From NCBI GenBank assembly GCA_043778205.1, contig JAYWGO010000177.1, positions 1 through 64,000 of the forward strand: DNA of 64,000 nucleotides, in the 5' to 3' direction. Source of the stretch: JAAFIP01 sp043778205 (lineage in GTDB: Bacteria; Pseudomonadota; Gammaproteobacteria; Burkholderiales; Burkholderiaceae_C). The first letter of the stretch is position 1, and every line of letters begins with the position of its first letter. Made by a program: the position numbers and the translations under genes. Below, one piece after another: positions 30,733 to 39,938 of the stretch. The notes under the pieces were generated by a model. The model did not search any database and was not told the origin of the DNA. It worked only from the letters and a program-made list of their open reading frames with translations.

Positions 30733-31767
30733 TTAGGTGGCTGGCGGTGTGGGCATAGTATGCCAAGCAATACCTTCGATCTCAACATCTAAGTCTGCAC
30801 GGCAAATATCCGCTTGCAAATACACCGCTTGAACTGCCCAGCCCCAGTGCGTATTGACAATAGCGCGAACGGCATCGCAGTCTTGTGCATGGCGCACATA
30901 GACACGCAACTGCAGGTCTTGCGGACCAAACGCCTGGTGGCCTTGTTTGCGCAGATTGGCTTGGTCGATGACGGCTTGAATATTGGCCAGCGTTTCAATG
31001 GTCTGGTTCTTCACATCGCCCACATGTACGGTTTGGTGCCCCACAATACTGGCGGTACCCGACAGAAACAGCAACTCTTGCTGCTGCACTTGTGCCAAGC
31101 TAGCACGAGAGAATGTGGGGCTTTGGCTACCGTACTGCGCTGGGTAATGGTAGGCGCTAACTTGCCTTGGATTTTCAATCGGTCGAGTGGGGCTGCGCCC
31201 CGCAAGGAAAGCGACGCTCAGCGGCCCGCCATTAACCCCCAGCGCGCAAGCGGCAGGCACATTGCCCGTAACGCTGCGGCTACTAAGGGCAAAACCGCGT
31301 TGCCGGCCAGCATTGAACTGCTGGTAGCGTTCTTGCCCGTGGGATGTGCCCGTAATGCTGGGCATGTAGTTCCACGCACGCCATAGGTATTTGAAGTTGA
31401 AGGTATCGAGCGTGTCAAACAGCTTAAGGTAGGCGGTGTAGGCTGCATGGTTAAGCGGGTGTACGCCATCTACCAGGTGCTCTGGCTCGTGGATTTCAAT
31501 AACACCAAAGAAAACATCTTCACTGTAGTGGTAGTTCAGTTGTGCACCATGCCCGCAGCGTGTGGGCTGTTGGCTGAACCAATACTCTTCATACATGGCC
31601 TCGGCAGGGTGCAATTGCTTGGCATAAACATGCTGGGTTGCCATGGCCGTGGTAGTTGCTGCAAAGCCTGCATTACTGGCACCGCAAGTTATGCGGCCTA
31701 GGGTGTGCCCGGCGGTCTGGCGCGGCAGGGCGCGGCTGGCAACATGGGCCTCGATTTGTGTGGACAT
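30733..31767 (-). CDS. Chorismatase (FkbO/Hyg5/XanB2 family), hydroxybenzoate starter synthase
   Basis: 344 residues. The family core is clear: LWRAWNYMPSITGTSHGQER, then YQQFNAGRQRGFA, GPLSVAFLAGR, IENPRQVSAYHYPAQYGSQS, PTFSRASLA and LFLSGTASIVGHQTVHVGDV. Members split chorismate to 3-hydroxybenzoate (Hyg5), both 3- and 4-hydroxybenzoate (XanB2 of Xanthomonas) or dihydroxy products (FkbO); which one applies cannot be read by eye. In Xanthomonas 3-hydroxybenzoate starts the xanthomonadin aryl polyene. The start at 31767 (MSTQIEAH) was chosen since the region before it is unconserved and overlaps the ketosynthase gene; a TTG at 31833 is an alternative. Upstream neighbour is the FabF-like ketosynthase. 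Confidence 0.88.
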   Translation of the reverse strand: MSTQIEAHVASRALPRQTAGHTLGRITCGASNAGFAATTTAMATQHVYAKQLHPAEAMYEEYWFSQQPTRCGHGAQLNYHYSEDVFFGVIEIHEPEHLVDGVHPLNHAAYTAYLKLFDTLDTFNFKYLWRAWNYMPSITGTSHGQERYQQFNAGRQRGFALSSRSVTGNVPAACALGVNGGPLSVAFLAGRSPTRPIENPRQVSAYHYPAQYGSQSPTFSRASLAQVQQQELLFLSGTASIVGHQTVHVGDVKNQTIETLANIQAVIDQANLRKQGHQAFGPQDLQLRVYVRHAQDCDAVRAIVNTHWGWAVQAVYLQADICRADLDVEIEGIAWHTMPTPPAT

Positions 31768-31810
31768 CGCTGGTTCTTGCATGCGATAAGCGCTTTGACT
31801 GGGGGGCTGT

Positions 31811-33070
31811 TCAGTGTTCAAATTTGCGGGCAATCAGGGATACATTGGTACCACCAAAGCCAAACGAATTCGACATGACCGCCTGCAATGCAACACCTTT
31901 GCGCGCTGTATGCGGCACAAAGTCTAAATCGCAGCTTGCGTCAGGGTTGTCTAAATGCGCTGTGGGTGGAATGCTGCCAGACTCTAGCGCCATGACGGCA
32001 AGGGCAAATTCTAGCGCGCCGCCTGCACCTATCAAATGGCCATGCACTGCCTTGGTAGAGCTGATAGCTAGCGCATACGCATGGTTGGCGAATGCTGCTT
32101 TGATGGAGTCGGTCTCGGTCACATCGCCGGCTGTGGTGGCGGTGCCGTGGGCATTGAGATAGCCAATAGCTTGCGGCGGCAACGCGGCTTCTGCCAGCGC
32201 TGTTTGCATGGCCAGTACTTGGCCATCGACCGAGGGTAGCGTAATGTGCACGCCGTCTGTAGTGGTGCCATAGCCGCACAATTCGCCATAGGGCGCGCGA
32301 CTGCAGGCGGGGTCTACACCTTCTGCTTGCAAAACTAAAGCGGCAGCGCCTTCGCCTAGTACAAAGCCTGTGCGGTGTGTGTCAAAGGGCCGGCAACTGA
32401 CCTGTGGGTCAGCGTCTCGTTTTTTGGCCATGACCCGCAGGGCATTCCAGGCTATAAAAGAGCCCGGTGTCAGCATGGCTTCAGTGCCAATGACGATGGC
32501 AGTGTCAATATAGCCGTGGCGTAGCGCCCGGTAAGCCTCTCCAATAGCGACTGCGGAAGAGGCGCACGCAATGCTGTAGGTAAAGCTTTGACCGCGCAGC
32601 TGGTGCTGTATCGACACCGCAGCAGCCCCGGCGTTGGCCATCATGCGCGGCACAGCCAGCGGGTGCATGATGGTTGGGTCGCGGTTTTCTACGGCAGCGC
32701 GCTGCAATTGGTCGAAAAAGCGGGTGTACAGAGATTCAATCGTATGGGCACCGCCCATGCCTATGCCTACATAGACACCGGTACGGCTTTTTTGGTACAG
32801 GTTGGCCTCGTAACCAGCATCGGTTAGCGCCTCTTGGGCAACAGCCAGGGTAAATTGGGTCGCTCTGTCTAGGCCCGCTACAGAGCGTGTTTGGCCTATT
32901 TCAAAAGCGGCAGGCACCTGCGCTGATAGCGCATTGGGCAGTAACTTCAAGATGGCATCGGGTGCCGGGGCTATGGCACTTGTGGCAGACAAGGCAGATG
33001 CGAAGGTGTCGATGCGGTTAAGCCCGAGTGGGGTCACCATGCCGATGCCGCGAATAGAAACCTTACGCAA
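31811..33070 (-). CDS. Beta-ketoacyl-ACP synthase (FabF-like), aryl polyene type
   Basis: 419 residues. The Claisen triad is intact: Cys169 in YSIACASSAVAIGEA, His308 in LNAHGTATTAGD, His345 in STKAVHGHLIGAGGA. The end NSFGFGGTNVSLI is standard for KAS II. It corresponds to the stand-alone ketosynthase found in aryl polyene clusters in addition to the ketosynthase/chain-length-factor pair, probably doing early or alternative elongation steps. Starts 8 bp inside the end of the ACP gene, so coupled to it. Confidence 0.93.
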   Translation of the reverse strand: MRKVSIRGIGMVTPLGLNRIDTFASALSATSAIAPAPDAILKLLPNALSAQVPAAFEIGQTRSVAGLDRATQFTLAVAQEALTDAGYEANLYQKSRTGVYVGIGMGGAHTIESLYTRFFDQLQRAAVENRDPTIMHPLAVPRMMANAGAAAVSIQHQLRGQSFTYSIACASSAVAIGEAYRALRHGYIDTAIVIGTEAMLTPGSFIAWNALRVMAKKRDADPQVSCRPFDTHRTGFVLGEGAAALVLQAEGVDPACSRAPYGELCGYGTTTDGVHITLPSVDGQVLAMQTALAEAALPPQAIGYLNAHGTATTAGDVTETDSIKAAFANHAYALAISSTKAVHGHLIGAGGALEFALAVMALESGSIPPTAHLDNPDASCDLDFVPHTARKGVALQAVMSNSFGFGGTNVSLIARKFEH

Positions 33071-33395
33071 CGCTGGTACCTGTCGCTAAAGACTTGTCTG
33101 CGCCAGCTGCCTCCGACAGATCAGGCCATGTGCCGCCGTGCTTTGCCAAAATGATCTGCTCCATATGGGCCACCACCTCATTGAGGGTCATGTGCTGAAA
33201 CTGCATCACATCGTCGATATGAACGCCGTAACGGTCTTCAACTTCAAACAACATCTCCACTACGCCCAGCGAGTCAAGACCCAAGTCCACCATTTTGATG
33301 CCAGGGTCTGCCAACTTTTCTGGCGTGATGTTCGCCTGGGCTAATAAAAAATCATCAATAACTTGCCGCAACATGGAGATGGCCCTGCTTTCCAT
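33063..33395 (-). CDS. Acyl carrier protein (pigment cluster, ACP 1)
   Basis: 110 residues. MVDLGLDSLGVVEMLFEVED carries the phosphopantetheine serine (Ser42, DSL motif). The C-terminal tail after ILAKHGGTWP is unusually long for an ACP. An internal Met at residue 8 is an alternative start. Overlaps the ketosynthase start by 8 bp. No phosphopantetheinyl transferase gene was seen in the cluster, so a housekeeping one must act on it. Confidence 0.93.
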   Translation of the reverse strand: MESRAISMLRQVIDDFLLAQANITPEKLADPGIKMVDLGLDSLGVVEMLFEVEDRYGVHIDDVMQFQHMTLNEVVAHMEQIILAKHGGTWPDLSEAAGADKSLATGTSVA

Positions 33396-33412
33396 TCTTA
33401 GAATTTAAGGGG

Positions 33413-34147
33413 CTATTTGCGCGTCAAATACTCCCGATAGTATGATTCTAGCCTTTCAGTTAGCGCTAAGCGGTCTTTTTCGGCCTCGAATTTAGACCCT
33501 AGACTCAGCTTTATGTTCAAAGGAAGCGTTGGTTTTTGGAACAACGGCCAAGATTTACCTAAATAAGCTGAGCTGAATTCAAAAAACAGGCTTTGGACGG
33601 GCGCACCCGAACGAATGGCAATCATTGCGCAGGTTTGGCTAAATGGGTTAACCGGGAAAACCACGGTACGCGTACCTTCCGGGAAAATCACCACATGGGT
33701 GCCTGCTGCCAGTGCGTCGCAAGCCTGCCGCACCATTTGCATTGGATTCTCGTTGCTTATGTAACCCGACAGGCGCGCCATAGGGCCAAACAACAGGTTG
33801 TCTTTGATGCTGGCCTTCATGACACAAGTGGCTTGCGGAAGGCTAGCAAGCAAAATCACTGCATCTAGCAGGCTTGGGTGGTTGGCAATCACAATCAGCG
33901 GCCGGTCTTTTCGCACGCTGTCCAGGGCTCCAGCGTCAATGTGAACCCGGCAAAAAACTTTCAAAAACCATAAATAGGCGGCCAGAGTGCGGCTAATTAA
34001 CCTGCGGCCTAAGGGCACTCTATAGTGCGCAGGCAGGCATAGCAGTAAAAGCGCGAAAGGCAGTCCTGCTAAACACAAAATAGCCAAAGCACCAAGCCCC
34101 ATACCCATGGCCAGATGCTCATACAGCACATGAAAATAGCTGCGCAT
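33413..34147 (-). CDS. PlsC-type lysophosphatidate acyltransferase-like protein
   Basis: 244 residues. The glycerolipid acyltransferase motifs are present: IANHPSLLDAVIL (NHxxxxD) and IFPEGTRTVVF (block III). An N-terminal hydrophobic segment (GALAILCLAGLPFALLLLCL) anchors it in the membrane. Transfer of the polyene or another acyl chain to a glycerolipid is the likely job in aryl polyene clusters. The start at ATG 34147 avoids a 92-bp overlap with the flavoprotein gene; an upstream ATG at 34306 also keeps the frame open. Confidence 0.85.
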   Translation of the reverse strand: MRSYFHVLYEHLAMGMGLGALAILCLAGLPFALLLLCLPAHYRVPLGRRLISRTLAAYLWFLKVFCRVHIDAGALDSVRKDRPLIVIANHPSLLDAVILLASLPQATCVMKASIKDNLLFGPMARLSGYISNENPMQMVRQACDALAAGTHVVIFPEGTRTVVFPVNPFSQTCAMIAIRSGAPVQSLFFEFSSAYLGKSWPLFQKPTLPLNIKLSLGSKFEAEKDRLALTERLESYYREYLTRK

Positions 34148-34214
34148 GCGCTGGTAAATCGCTAGGCTGCTTGGGCGAGCTAAGTTGGCGCTGACGTGGT
34201 CGTTACAGGCACTG

Positions 34215-35840
34215 CTATGCCACAGCGCCAAATAAATACTGTAACTGCCGACTGTGTGCTTGGGCGTAGAGTGCAGGATTGAGCTTTTCAACCAAAGTTT
34301 GGGCATTGAGCCCGGGGTACTCGCGTTGCGCCGCCACTACAATTTCTGCGGCCAGCGCGTGTAACTGCAGGAGCTGCTTGTCAATGCGCCGCATAAATTC
34401 TGCGTCAGTTAAATCATCCCGCAACTCTTTGTTGAGTTGTGCAAACCAGGGTAAATTGGCCTGGTCTAGCATTTGCGCTGGGTTGCGTTTGGCACTAACC
34501 AGGTTCCAAGCGCGCAGAAACAATTGCATTTCTATGTTGATATCTTGGATGGCCGCTAGCTTGCTCCGCATGCGTGCCATGCAAGACACGTCGATCAGCT
34601 TATTTTGAAAGAACAGCTGGCACATCACACCCCAGTAGTAGGTGTAATCCCAAATTACTTTAACAGGCATAACCTCAGGGTCGCCAAAAATCTTGTACTG
34701 GTCAGTGTACAAAGTCAGCATATTCTTGTATAGCGAGAAATAAATTTGCTCATAAATCTCGGCCATCATCGAGGTCGAGCCTTGCTCTTGGTCAATTGCG
34801 ATCAGCTCGGTAATGTAGGTGTTGGAAATAGCAATAAAGTCGCTACCGGGTGAGTAGAACGGGTCCAAAAACAGGCCCGCCTCACCAGTTAAGGCCCAGC
34901 GGTTGGTGCCGGAAAATACCTTTTTGCAACCATACGAGAAGCGCTTAAAAAATGCGAAATCCTGCAACTTATCGCGTTTGCTGTCCAAAGCATCAAAAAG
35001 TGCGGGTTGGTGCAACTTAAACCATTGCATGGCTTTGTCAAAGGTATTGATCTGGTCAATAGGGTGCAGTTTGGCATCGGCCACAATGCCTACCGAATGT
35101 GAGCCCGACGCCAATGGTATTAACCAGGCCCAGTACCCTTCGCCCACCAAATGGTTGGTTGACAGCCAGCGATTGCGCGGCGTGCACCGGTCTAGCCATG
35201 GCTCATCATGTGACCAATCGTTCACATCGATGCGTTCTGCAATACGGAACCACACAGCGTTGGCATCATGGTCGTTTAGTTCGGCCAAGCCCAGCTTGCG
35301 CTTGACAAGGCCGGCCCGGCCCGATGCGTCACACAGCCAGCGTGATTCAAGATGGTGCATTTCGCCACCCACATCGGCGTGTATTTGGTGTAAAGCGTTG
35401 TTTTCAGACAACTCGAAAGACCGAATCACAGCACCATCTACAAAGCGGATGCCTTTTTCTTGTGCCAAGCGCGCCAGTTCGTTCTCGAAGATGCCACGGT
35501 CAAGCTGGTAACTGGGTGTAGACAAGACACGGCTTGCGCCCAGCTCGGTCACATTGTGCAAGTCTTTCCTGCCATCGGAAAAAAAGAAACGGAAACCAAA
35601 TTTCTTGAGCTGTGCGCCGTCCAGGTGCGATTTAAGCCCCAGTATTTTTTCAAAATAATGGGCCCCTATCTCCACCGAAGACTCGCCCACTTTATGGGCC
35701 GCATGCGGCACCGGGTGCGGCCTACGCTCCACCACGGTGATGCTAAGCTGCGGCAAACGTTGTTTGACCTGTAAAGCCAGCGTAAGGCCCGCCAGACCGC
35801 CGCCCATGATGACTACATCAGAATAAATGGCTGTTAGCAT
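34215..35840 (-). CDS. Flavin-dependent halogenase-like oxidoreductase
   Basis: 541 residues. FAD-binding GGGLAGLTLALQVK at the N-terminus, HKVGESSVEIGAHYFE, the W.W.IP motif of flavin-dependent halogenases (YWAWLIPLASG), and GEAGLFLDPFYSPGSDFIAI. The same family occurs in xanthomonadin clusters, where the pigments are brominated. A monooxygenase or desaturase role is equally possible since the lysine needed for halide delivery was not confirmed by eye. First gene of the leftward pigment operon, divergent from the MMPL exporter gene (75-bp gap). The ATG at 35840 (MLTAIYSDVVIMGGG) fits the Rossmann start. Confidence 0.8.
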   Translation of the reverse strand: MLTAIYSDVVIMGGGLAGLTLALQVKQRLPQLSITVVERRPHPVPHAAHKVGESSVEIGAHYFEKILGLKSHLDGAQLKKFGFRFFFSDGRKDLHNVTELGASRVLSTPSYQLDRGIFENELARLAQEKGIRFVDGAVIRSFELSENNALHQIHADVGGEMHHLESRWLCDASGRAGLVKRKLGLAELNDHDANAVWFRIAERIDVNDWSHDEPWLDRCTPRNRWLSTNHLVGEGYWAWLIPLASGSHSVGIVADAKLHPIDQINTFDKAMQWFKLHQPALFDALDSKRDKLQDFAFFKRFSYGCKKVFSGTNRWALTGEAGLFLDPFYSPGSDFIAISNTYITELIAIDQEQGSTSMMAEIYEQIYFSLYKNMLTLYTDQYKIFGDPEVMPVKVIWDYTYYWGVMCQLFFQNKLIDVSCMARMRSKLAAIQDINIEMQLFLRAWNLVSAKRNPAQMLDQANLPWFAQLNKELRDDLTDAEFMRRIDKQLLQLHALAAEIVVAAQREYPGLNAQTLVEKLNPALYAQAHSRQLQYLFGAVA

Positions 35841-35914
35841 TGTGCTCAGTTCCAAACTGTTTTAGATTGACCCGTCCAAAGCCCATGCTGGATCTTAAAA
35901 TAAGATTCAGATAT

Positions 35915-38344
35915 ATGAAAAAATTACTTCATCCTGCAGTGGGCCTATGGCTTGCATTTTCCTTGATTTGCGGGTTTGTCGTTAGCCGGTCGGAATTCAC
36001 TGCCGATATGTCGGCCTTTTTGCCGCGCGAGCCGTCAGCAAGGCAGCAAATTTTGATCGACCAAATCAGTGAAGGCTTTGCATCCAGGGCCTTGATTGCG
36101 GGGATTGAGGGCGTGCCAGAGCCCCAATTGGTGCAATTAAGCGTTCGCATGGCGCAACTTTTGCAGGGCAAAGCTGAATTTGCAAGCGTAAGCAACGGGC
36201 AGACCAGTTCGGGCCCAAAAGACCAAGCGCTGCTGTTTGGCCAGCGCTATGTGCTGAGCCCGGCGATGAATTCCGACAGAATGACGGCGGAAGGCTTGCG
36301 TAAGGCAGTTCAAGACAGCTTGGCCGAAGTGGCGAGCTCTACGGGGCTGTTTAGCAAGTCTTTGCTGTCGCGGGACCCTACTGGCGAGTCCTTAGAAGCC
36401 ATTAAGCGCGCCATTCCAAGCGACCAGCCGGCGCAATCGGGAGGGGTGTGGCTTAACGCTGCTAAAACCCGCGCCTTGCTGCTGCTGCAAAGCCAAGCGC
36501 AAGGCTCGGATTTAGATGCCCAAGAGGCGGCGCACAAGCTGGTATTACAAGCTTTTGAGCTAGCCAAAAATCAGTTGGGCGCGCCAGCGGGCGCTGCCGT
36601 ACTTAAATTTTCTGGCCCCGGCGTGTTTGCTGTCAACGCACGGGATGCCATTAAATCGGAGGCAGCGCGATTGTCGGCTATTGGTTCACTCATGGTGCTT
36701 GGGTTGCTGTGGTTGATCTACCGCTCTGTGGTTACATTGTTTTTGGGTGTGATTCCTGTGCTGACGGGGGCGGTGGCAGGTATTGCTGCAGCAGGACTGG
36801 GATTTAACTCGGTGCACGGAATGACCTTGGGGTTTGGCATTACCCTGATTGGCGAGGCGGTGGACTATGCGATTTACCTTTTTGTGCAGTACACGCCCGC
36901 AGCGCGCGCGCAGAAAAATGGAGATAACCCTGCAGGAAGCTCATTCGCAGTGTCGTTTTGGCCCACCATCAGACTCGGTGTACTTACCTCTATTTTTGGT
37001 TTTAGCACTTTGTTGTTGTCAGGTTTCACGGGCCTAGCGCAGCTTGGGCTTTTTTCAATTGTGGGTATTGTGGTTGCCGCAACAGTGACGCGCTTTGTTC
37101 TACCGGTTATGCTGCCTGAGAACTTTACGGTGCGTCAGCCCAAGGCGCTGGGACACTTATTGGCACGCACCGCAAGCACGCTGCCTAAGCTTAAATTCAT
37201 CACTGTGGTCATAACCATCGCCGCTGCTGGTAGCTTGGCTATGCGCTGGAACACGCTATGGAGCACGGAGTTGGGCGGATTAAGTCCAGTGTCAGACGCT
37301 GCGCAGCAGCTTGATGCCGGCTTGCGTGCGGATATGGGCGCCTCAGACAGCGGGATGCTGATCGTCATCAAAGCTGCAACCAGCGAGGAGGCTTTGCAGT
37401 TGACGGAGCAAGTGGCAACGCGTTTGGACAGTCTGGTCAGCAAAGGTGCTTTGGGTGGGTTTCAAGCTCCTACCCACTATCTCCCAAGCCAAAAAACCCA
37501 GCTCGCACGCAAATCAAGTCTGCCAGATGGCACCCAACTTCAGGTGCGTATGCGGCAAGCTTTGCAGGGGTTGCCTCTGAGTGCTGACAAATTAGAAGAC
37601 TTTTTTGCAGATGTGGCAAAAGCTAAAAATAGTCCTTTGCTTACCCGTGCCGATTTGAACGGATCGTCATTGAGCTTGGGCTTTGATGCCTTGCTGATGC
37701 AAGGGGGTAAAACAGCAGATCCTTGGACTGCCTTAATCGTATTGCAAGCGCCCAAAAGTAGCGGAGAAGCCACCGCAATAAGCACGTCAGTAGTTGACCT
37801 GGCGCTGGCGAATATGCCAACAGCCACCTTGGAAAAAGTGTTTGTTGTTGAGCTTAAAAATGAGGCCACAGCAATTTACAAAGCCTATTTGCGCGAAGCC
37901 ATTGAATTGACCGCTGCAGGCTTCATAGCCATCGTGGCATTGTTGTTTGTTACTTTGCGGTCTGTGCGCCGTGTATTGCGTGTCATCATGCCTTTGCTAG
38001 CATCTGTGTTGTTGGTTGCCGCAGGGGTGGTGGCCGTCAAGGGCAGCTTGAGTTTGCTGCATTTAGTGGGGTTGTTGTTGGTCATTGCGATTGGCTCAAA
38101 TTACGCGCTATTTTTTGACCAGCGTGCAAAGATGGGCGTACCGCCCCCGGCCAGTGGTCAGGATCACAATATGCTGTGCTCACTGCTGTATGCCAATCTC
38201 ACCACTGTATTAGGCTTCGGATTGCTGGCCTTCTCAACCGTGCCCGTGATGAACGCCATTGGCTTGACTGTGGGCGTAGGCACATTTTTAGCACTGGTGC
38301 TGTCGGCTGTATTTGCCGCTAAGTACCAAGCCTGGGAAGTTTGA
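35915..38344 (+). CDS. MMPL/RND-family exporter of the pigment cluster
   Basis: 809 residues with two homologous halves, each having an N-terminal helix, a large periplasmic domain and about five clustered membrane helices (first block about residues 245-420: GSLMVLGLLWLIYRSVVTLF, MTLGFGITLIGEAVDYAIYL; second block near the end: LLLVIAIGSNYALFFDQRAK). The aspartate in GEAVDYAIYLF and the corresponding second-half position fit proton-coupled MMPL lipid transporters. Probably exports the aryl polyene lipid across the inner membrane, with the LolA-like protein accepting it. The ATG at 35915 (MKKLLHPAVG) is chosen as family start. Its stop directly adjoins the next ATG. Confidence 0.9.
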   Translation: MKKLLHPAVGLWLAFSLICGFVVSRSEFTADMSAFLPREPSARQQILIDQISEGFASRALIAGIEGVPEPQLVQLSVRMAQLLQGKAEFASVSNGQTSSGPKDQALLFGQRYVLSPAMNSDRMTAEGLRKAVQDSLAEVASSTGLFSKSLLSRDPTGESLEAIKRAIPSDQPAQSGGVWLNAAKTRALLLLQSQAQGSDLDAQEAAHKLVLQAFELAKNQLGAPAGAAVLKFSGPGVFAVNARDAIKSEAARLSAIGSLMVLGLLWLIYRSVVTLFLGVIPVLTGAVAGIAAAGLGFNSVHGMTLGFGITLIGEAVDYAIYLFVQYTPAARAQKNGDNPAGSSFAVSFWPTIRLGVLTSIFGFSTLLLSGFTGLAQLGLFSIVGIVVAATVTRFVLPVMLPENFTVRQPKALGHLLARTASTLPKLKFITVVITIAAAGSLAMRWNTLWSTELGGLSPVSDAAQQLDAGLRADMGASDSGMLIVIKAATSEEALQLTEQVATRLDSLVSKGALGGFQAPTHYLPSQKTQLARKSSLPDGTQLQVRMRQALQGLPLSADKLEDFFADVAKAKNSPLLTRADLNGSSLSLGFDALLMQGGKTADPWTALIVLQAPKSSGEATAISTSVVDLALANMPTATLEKVFVVELKNEATAIYKAYLREAIELTAAGFIAIVALLFVTLRSVRRVLRVIMPLLASVLLVAAGVVAVKGSLSLLHLVGLLLVIAIGSNYALFFDQRAKMGVPPPASGQDHNMLCSLLYANLTTVLGFGLLAFSTVPVMNAIGLTVGVGTFLALVLSAVFAAKYQAWEV

Positions 38345-39112
38345 ATGAAGCTAACACGCGCTGTATGTTTTCTTCTGTCGATCACTTTAGGTGGTTGCGC
38401 TGCTTGGCGCTCTATTGACGGGCCGATGGGACTGTTGAATGATGTGCTGGCTTGCAAACCACAGCCCGAAACTTTGATTGTGATACTGCCTGGTGCTTAC
38501 GATGTGCCGCAAGACTTTGTCGACCAAGGTTTTGTCTCAGCAGTGCGCAAGCAGCGCATTGACGCTGACATTCAAATTGTGGATGCGCACATTCGCTACT
38601 ACACTAACCAACAGATCGTAAAACGATTAGAAGCCGAGGTAGTGGCACCTGCAAAAGCCAAGGGTTACAAGAACATATGGTTTGTGGGCATTTCTTTGGG
38701 TGGCTACGGCACACTTTTGTATACTGCGCAAAACCCTGGCGCTATTGATGGATTTTTTACCATGGCACCGTATATGGGCGCAAAAGATATCCCCGAAGAC
38801 ATTGAGCGCCAAGGTGGTTTGAAGTTATGGTCATCTCAGGCCACAGGCAATATGGATATTGATTTATGGAACTCGCTAAAAGGCTACATCGACCCGCCTG
38901 CTAGTTTTCCACAAGCTTATATAGGTTTTGGGCTTAGCGACCGTTTTGCGTTGCCTAACAGTCTTTTTGCTGCAGTTTTACCCAAGGGGCGCAGTTTCCC
39001 CATTCCGGGCGGCCATGATTGGGTAACGTGGAAACAGCTGTGGGATCAATTCTTAAGCCTGGCACCGTTGCCTAAAATCAGCCCCAGTACAGCCCAGTGC
39101 GAAGTCCAGTAA
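38345..39112 (+). CDS. Lipoprotein with alpha/beta-hydrolase fold
   Basis: 255 residues. N-terminal lipobox LGGC (AVCFLLSITLGGCAAWRS) predicts a lipid-anchored protein. The hydrolase core has IVILPGAYDVPQDF, the nucleophile elbow VGISLGGYGTLLY (GxSxG), and PGGHDWVTWKQLW with the catalytic His. An esterase or thioesterase that releases or transfers the polyene in the envelope is possible (inference from position only). The gene starts right after the MMPL stop, so it is coupled. Confidence 0.8.
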   Translation: MKLTRAVCFLLSITLGGCAAWRSIDGPMGLLNDVLACKPQPETLIVILPGAYDVPQDFVDQGFVSAVRKQRIDADIQIVDAHIRYYTNQQIVKRLEAEVVAPAKAKGYKNIWFVGISLGGYGTLLYTAQNPGAIDGFFTMAPYMGAKDIPEDIERQGGLKLWSSQATGNMDIDLWNSLKGYIDPPASFPQAYIGFGLSDRFALPNSLFAAVLPKGRSFPIPGGHDWVTWKQLWDQFLSLAPLPKISPSTAQCEVQ

Positions 39113-39116
39113 GACC

Positions 39117-39911
39117 ATGCCCAGCTTGCGTAATCTGTCACCTACTCTGCACGCCTCAGCGGCACTGCATGTGGGCGCAGTGGTAGCACTGGCTGCAGGC
39201 GTACAGTGGCCATGGGCGGCGGCGGCGGTTTTAACCAACCATGCACTCCTTACAGGAATCGGCTTATGGCCGCGCAGTACTTTGCTGGGCCCTAATATGC
39301 TGCGGCTGTCTGCTGCCCAGCAAGACTCTAGGCAAGTGGCGATCACTATTGACGACGGTCCCAACCCGCAGGTAACGCCCGCCGTGTTAGATATTTTGGA
39401 CTCATGGCAAGCTAAAGCCAGCTTTTTTTGCATTGGTAAAGCTGTGCAAACTTACCCTGAATTAGCCCGAGAAATTGTGCGCAGAGGACACCGCGTGGAG
39501 AACCATAGCTACTCCCATAGGCATTATTTTTCACTCATGGGTATTGGTACGCTGCGCAATGAAATTAGCCAGGCACAGGATGTTATCTCTCAGATTACGG
39601 GGCAAAAGCCGGTGTATTTTCGCGCACCTGCTGGTCTGCGCAGCCCCTTGTTGGATCCTATTTTGAGAGACCTTGGTCTGACGTTAGCTACGTGGACACG
39701 GCGCGGATTCGACACGGTCACAGAAGATCCGCATACCGTGCTGCAGCGCCTAACGTACAAACTCAGTGCGGGCGACATATTGCTGGTGCATGACGGCCAC
39801 TGCGCTCACACACTGCAAGGCCAACCGGTGGTGCTGGATGTTTTACCTCAGCTTTTGGGCATGATGCAGCACCAAGGCTTATCTGCAGTAGCGTTAAGCC
39901 ATGCCGCATAA
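39117..39911 (+). CDS. Polysaccharide deacetylase (NodB) family protein
   Basis: 264 residues. A hydrophobic N-terminal third (ALHVGAVVALAAGVQWPWAA) anchors it in the membrane, followed by the NodB domain: TIDDGPNPQVTP (metal Asp), HSYSHRHYF (two metal His), FRAPAGLRSPLLDPIL and LLVHDGH. Family members remove N-acetyl groups from sugars, so it may act on a glycosylated intermediate of the pigment lipid; the cluster also holds a glycosyltransferase. Starts 4 bp after the previous stop. Confidence 0.88.
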   Translation: MPSLRNLSPTLHASAALHVGAVVALAAGVQWPWAAAAVLTNHALLTGIGLWPRSTLLGPNMLRLSAAQQDSRQVAITIDDGPNPQVTPAVLDILDSWQAKASFFCIGKAVQTYPELAREIVRRGHRVENHSYSHRHYFSLMGIGTLRNEISQAQDVISQITGQKPVYFRAPAGLRSPLLDPILRDLGLTLATWTRRGFDTVTEDPHTVLQRLTYKLSAGDILLVHDGHCAHTLQGQPVVLDVLPQLLGMMQHQGLSAVALSHAA

Positions 39912-39938
39912 TTCATTTTTATTTGGACTGTTTTTGTG

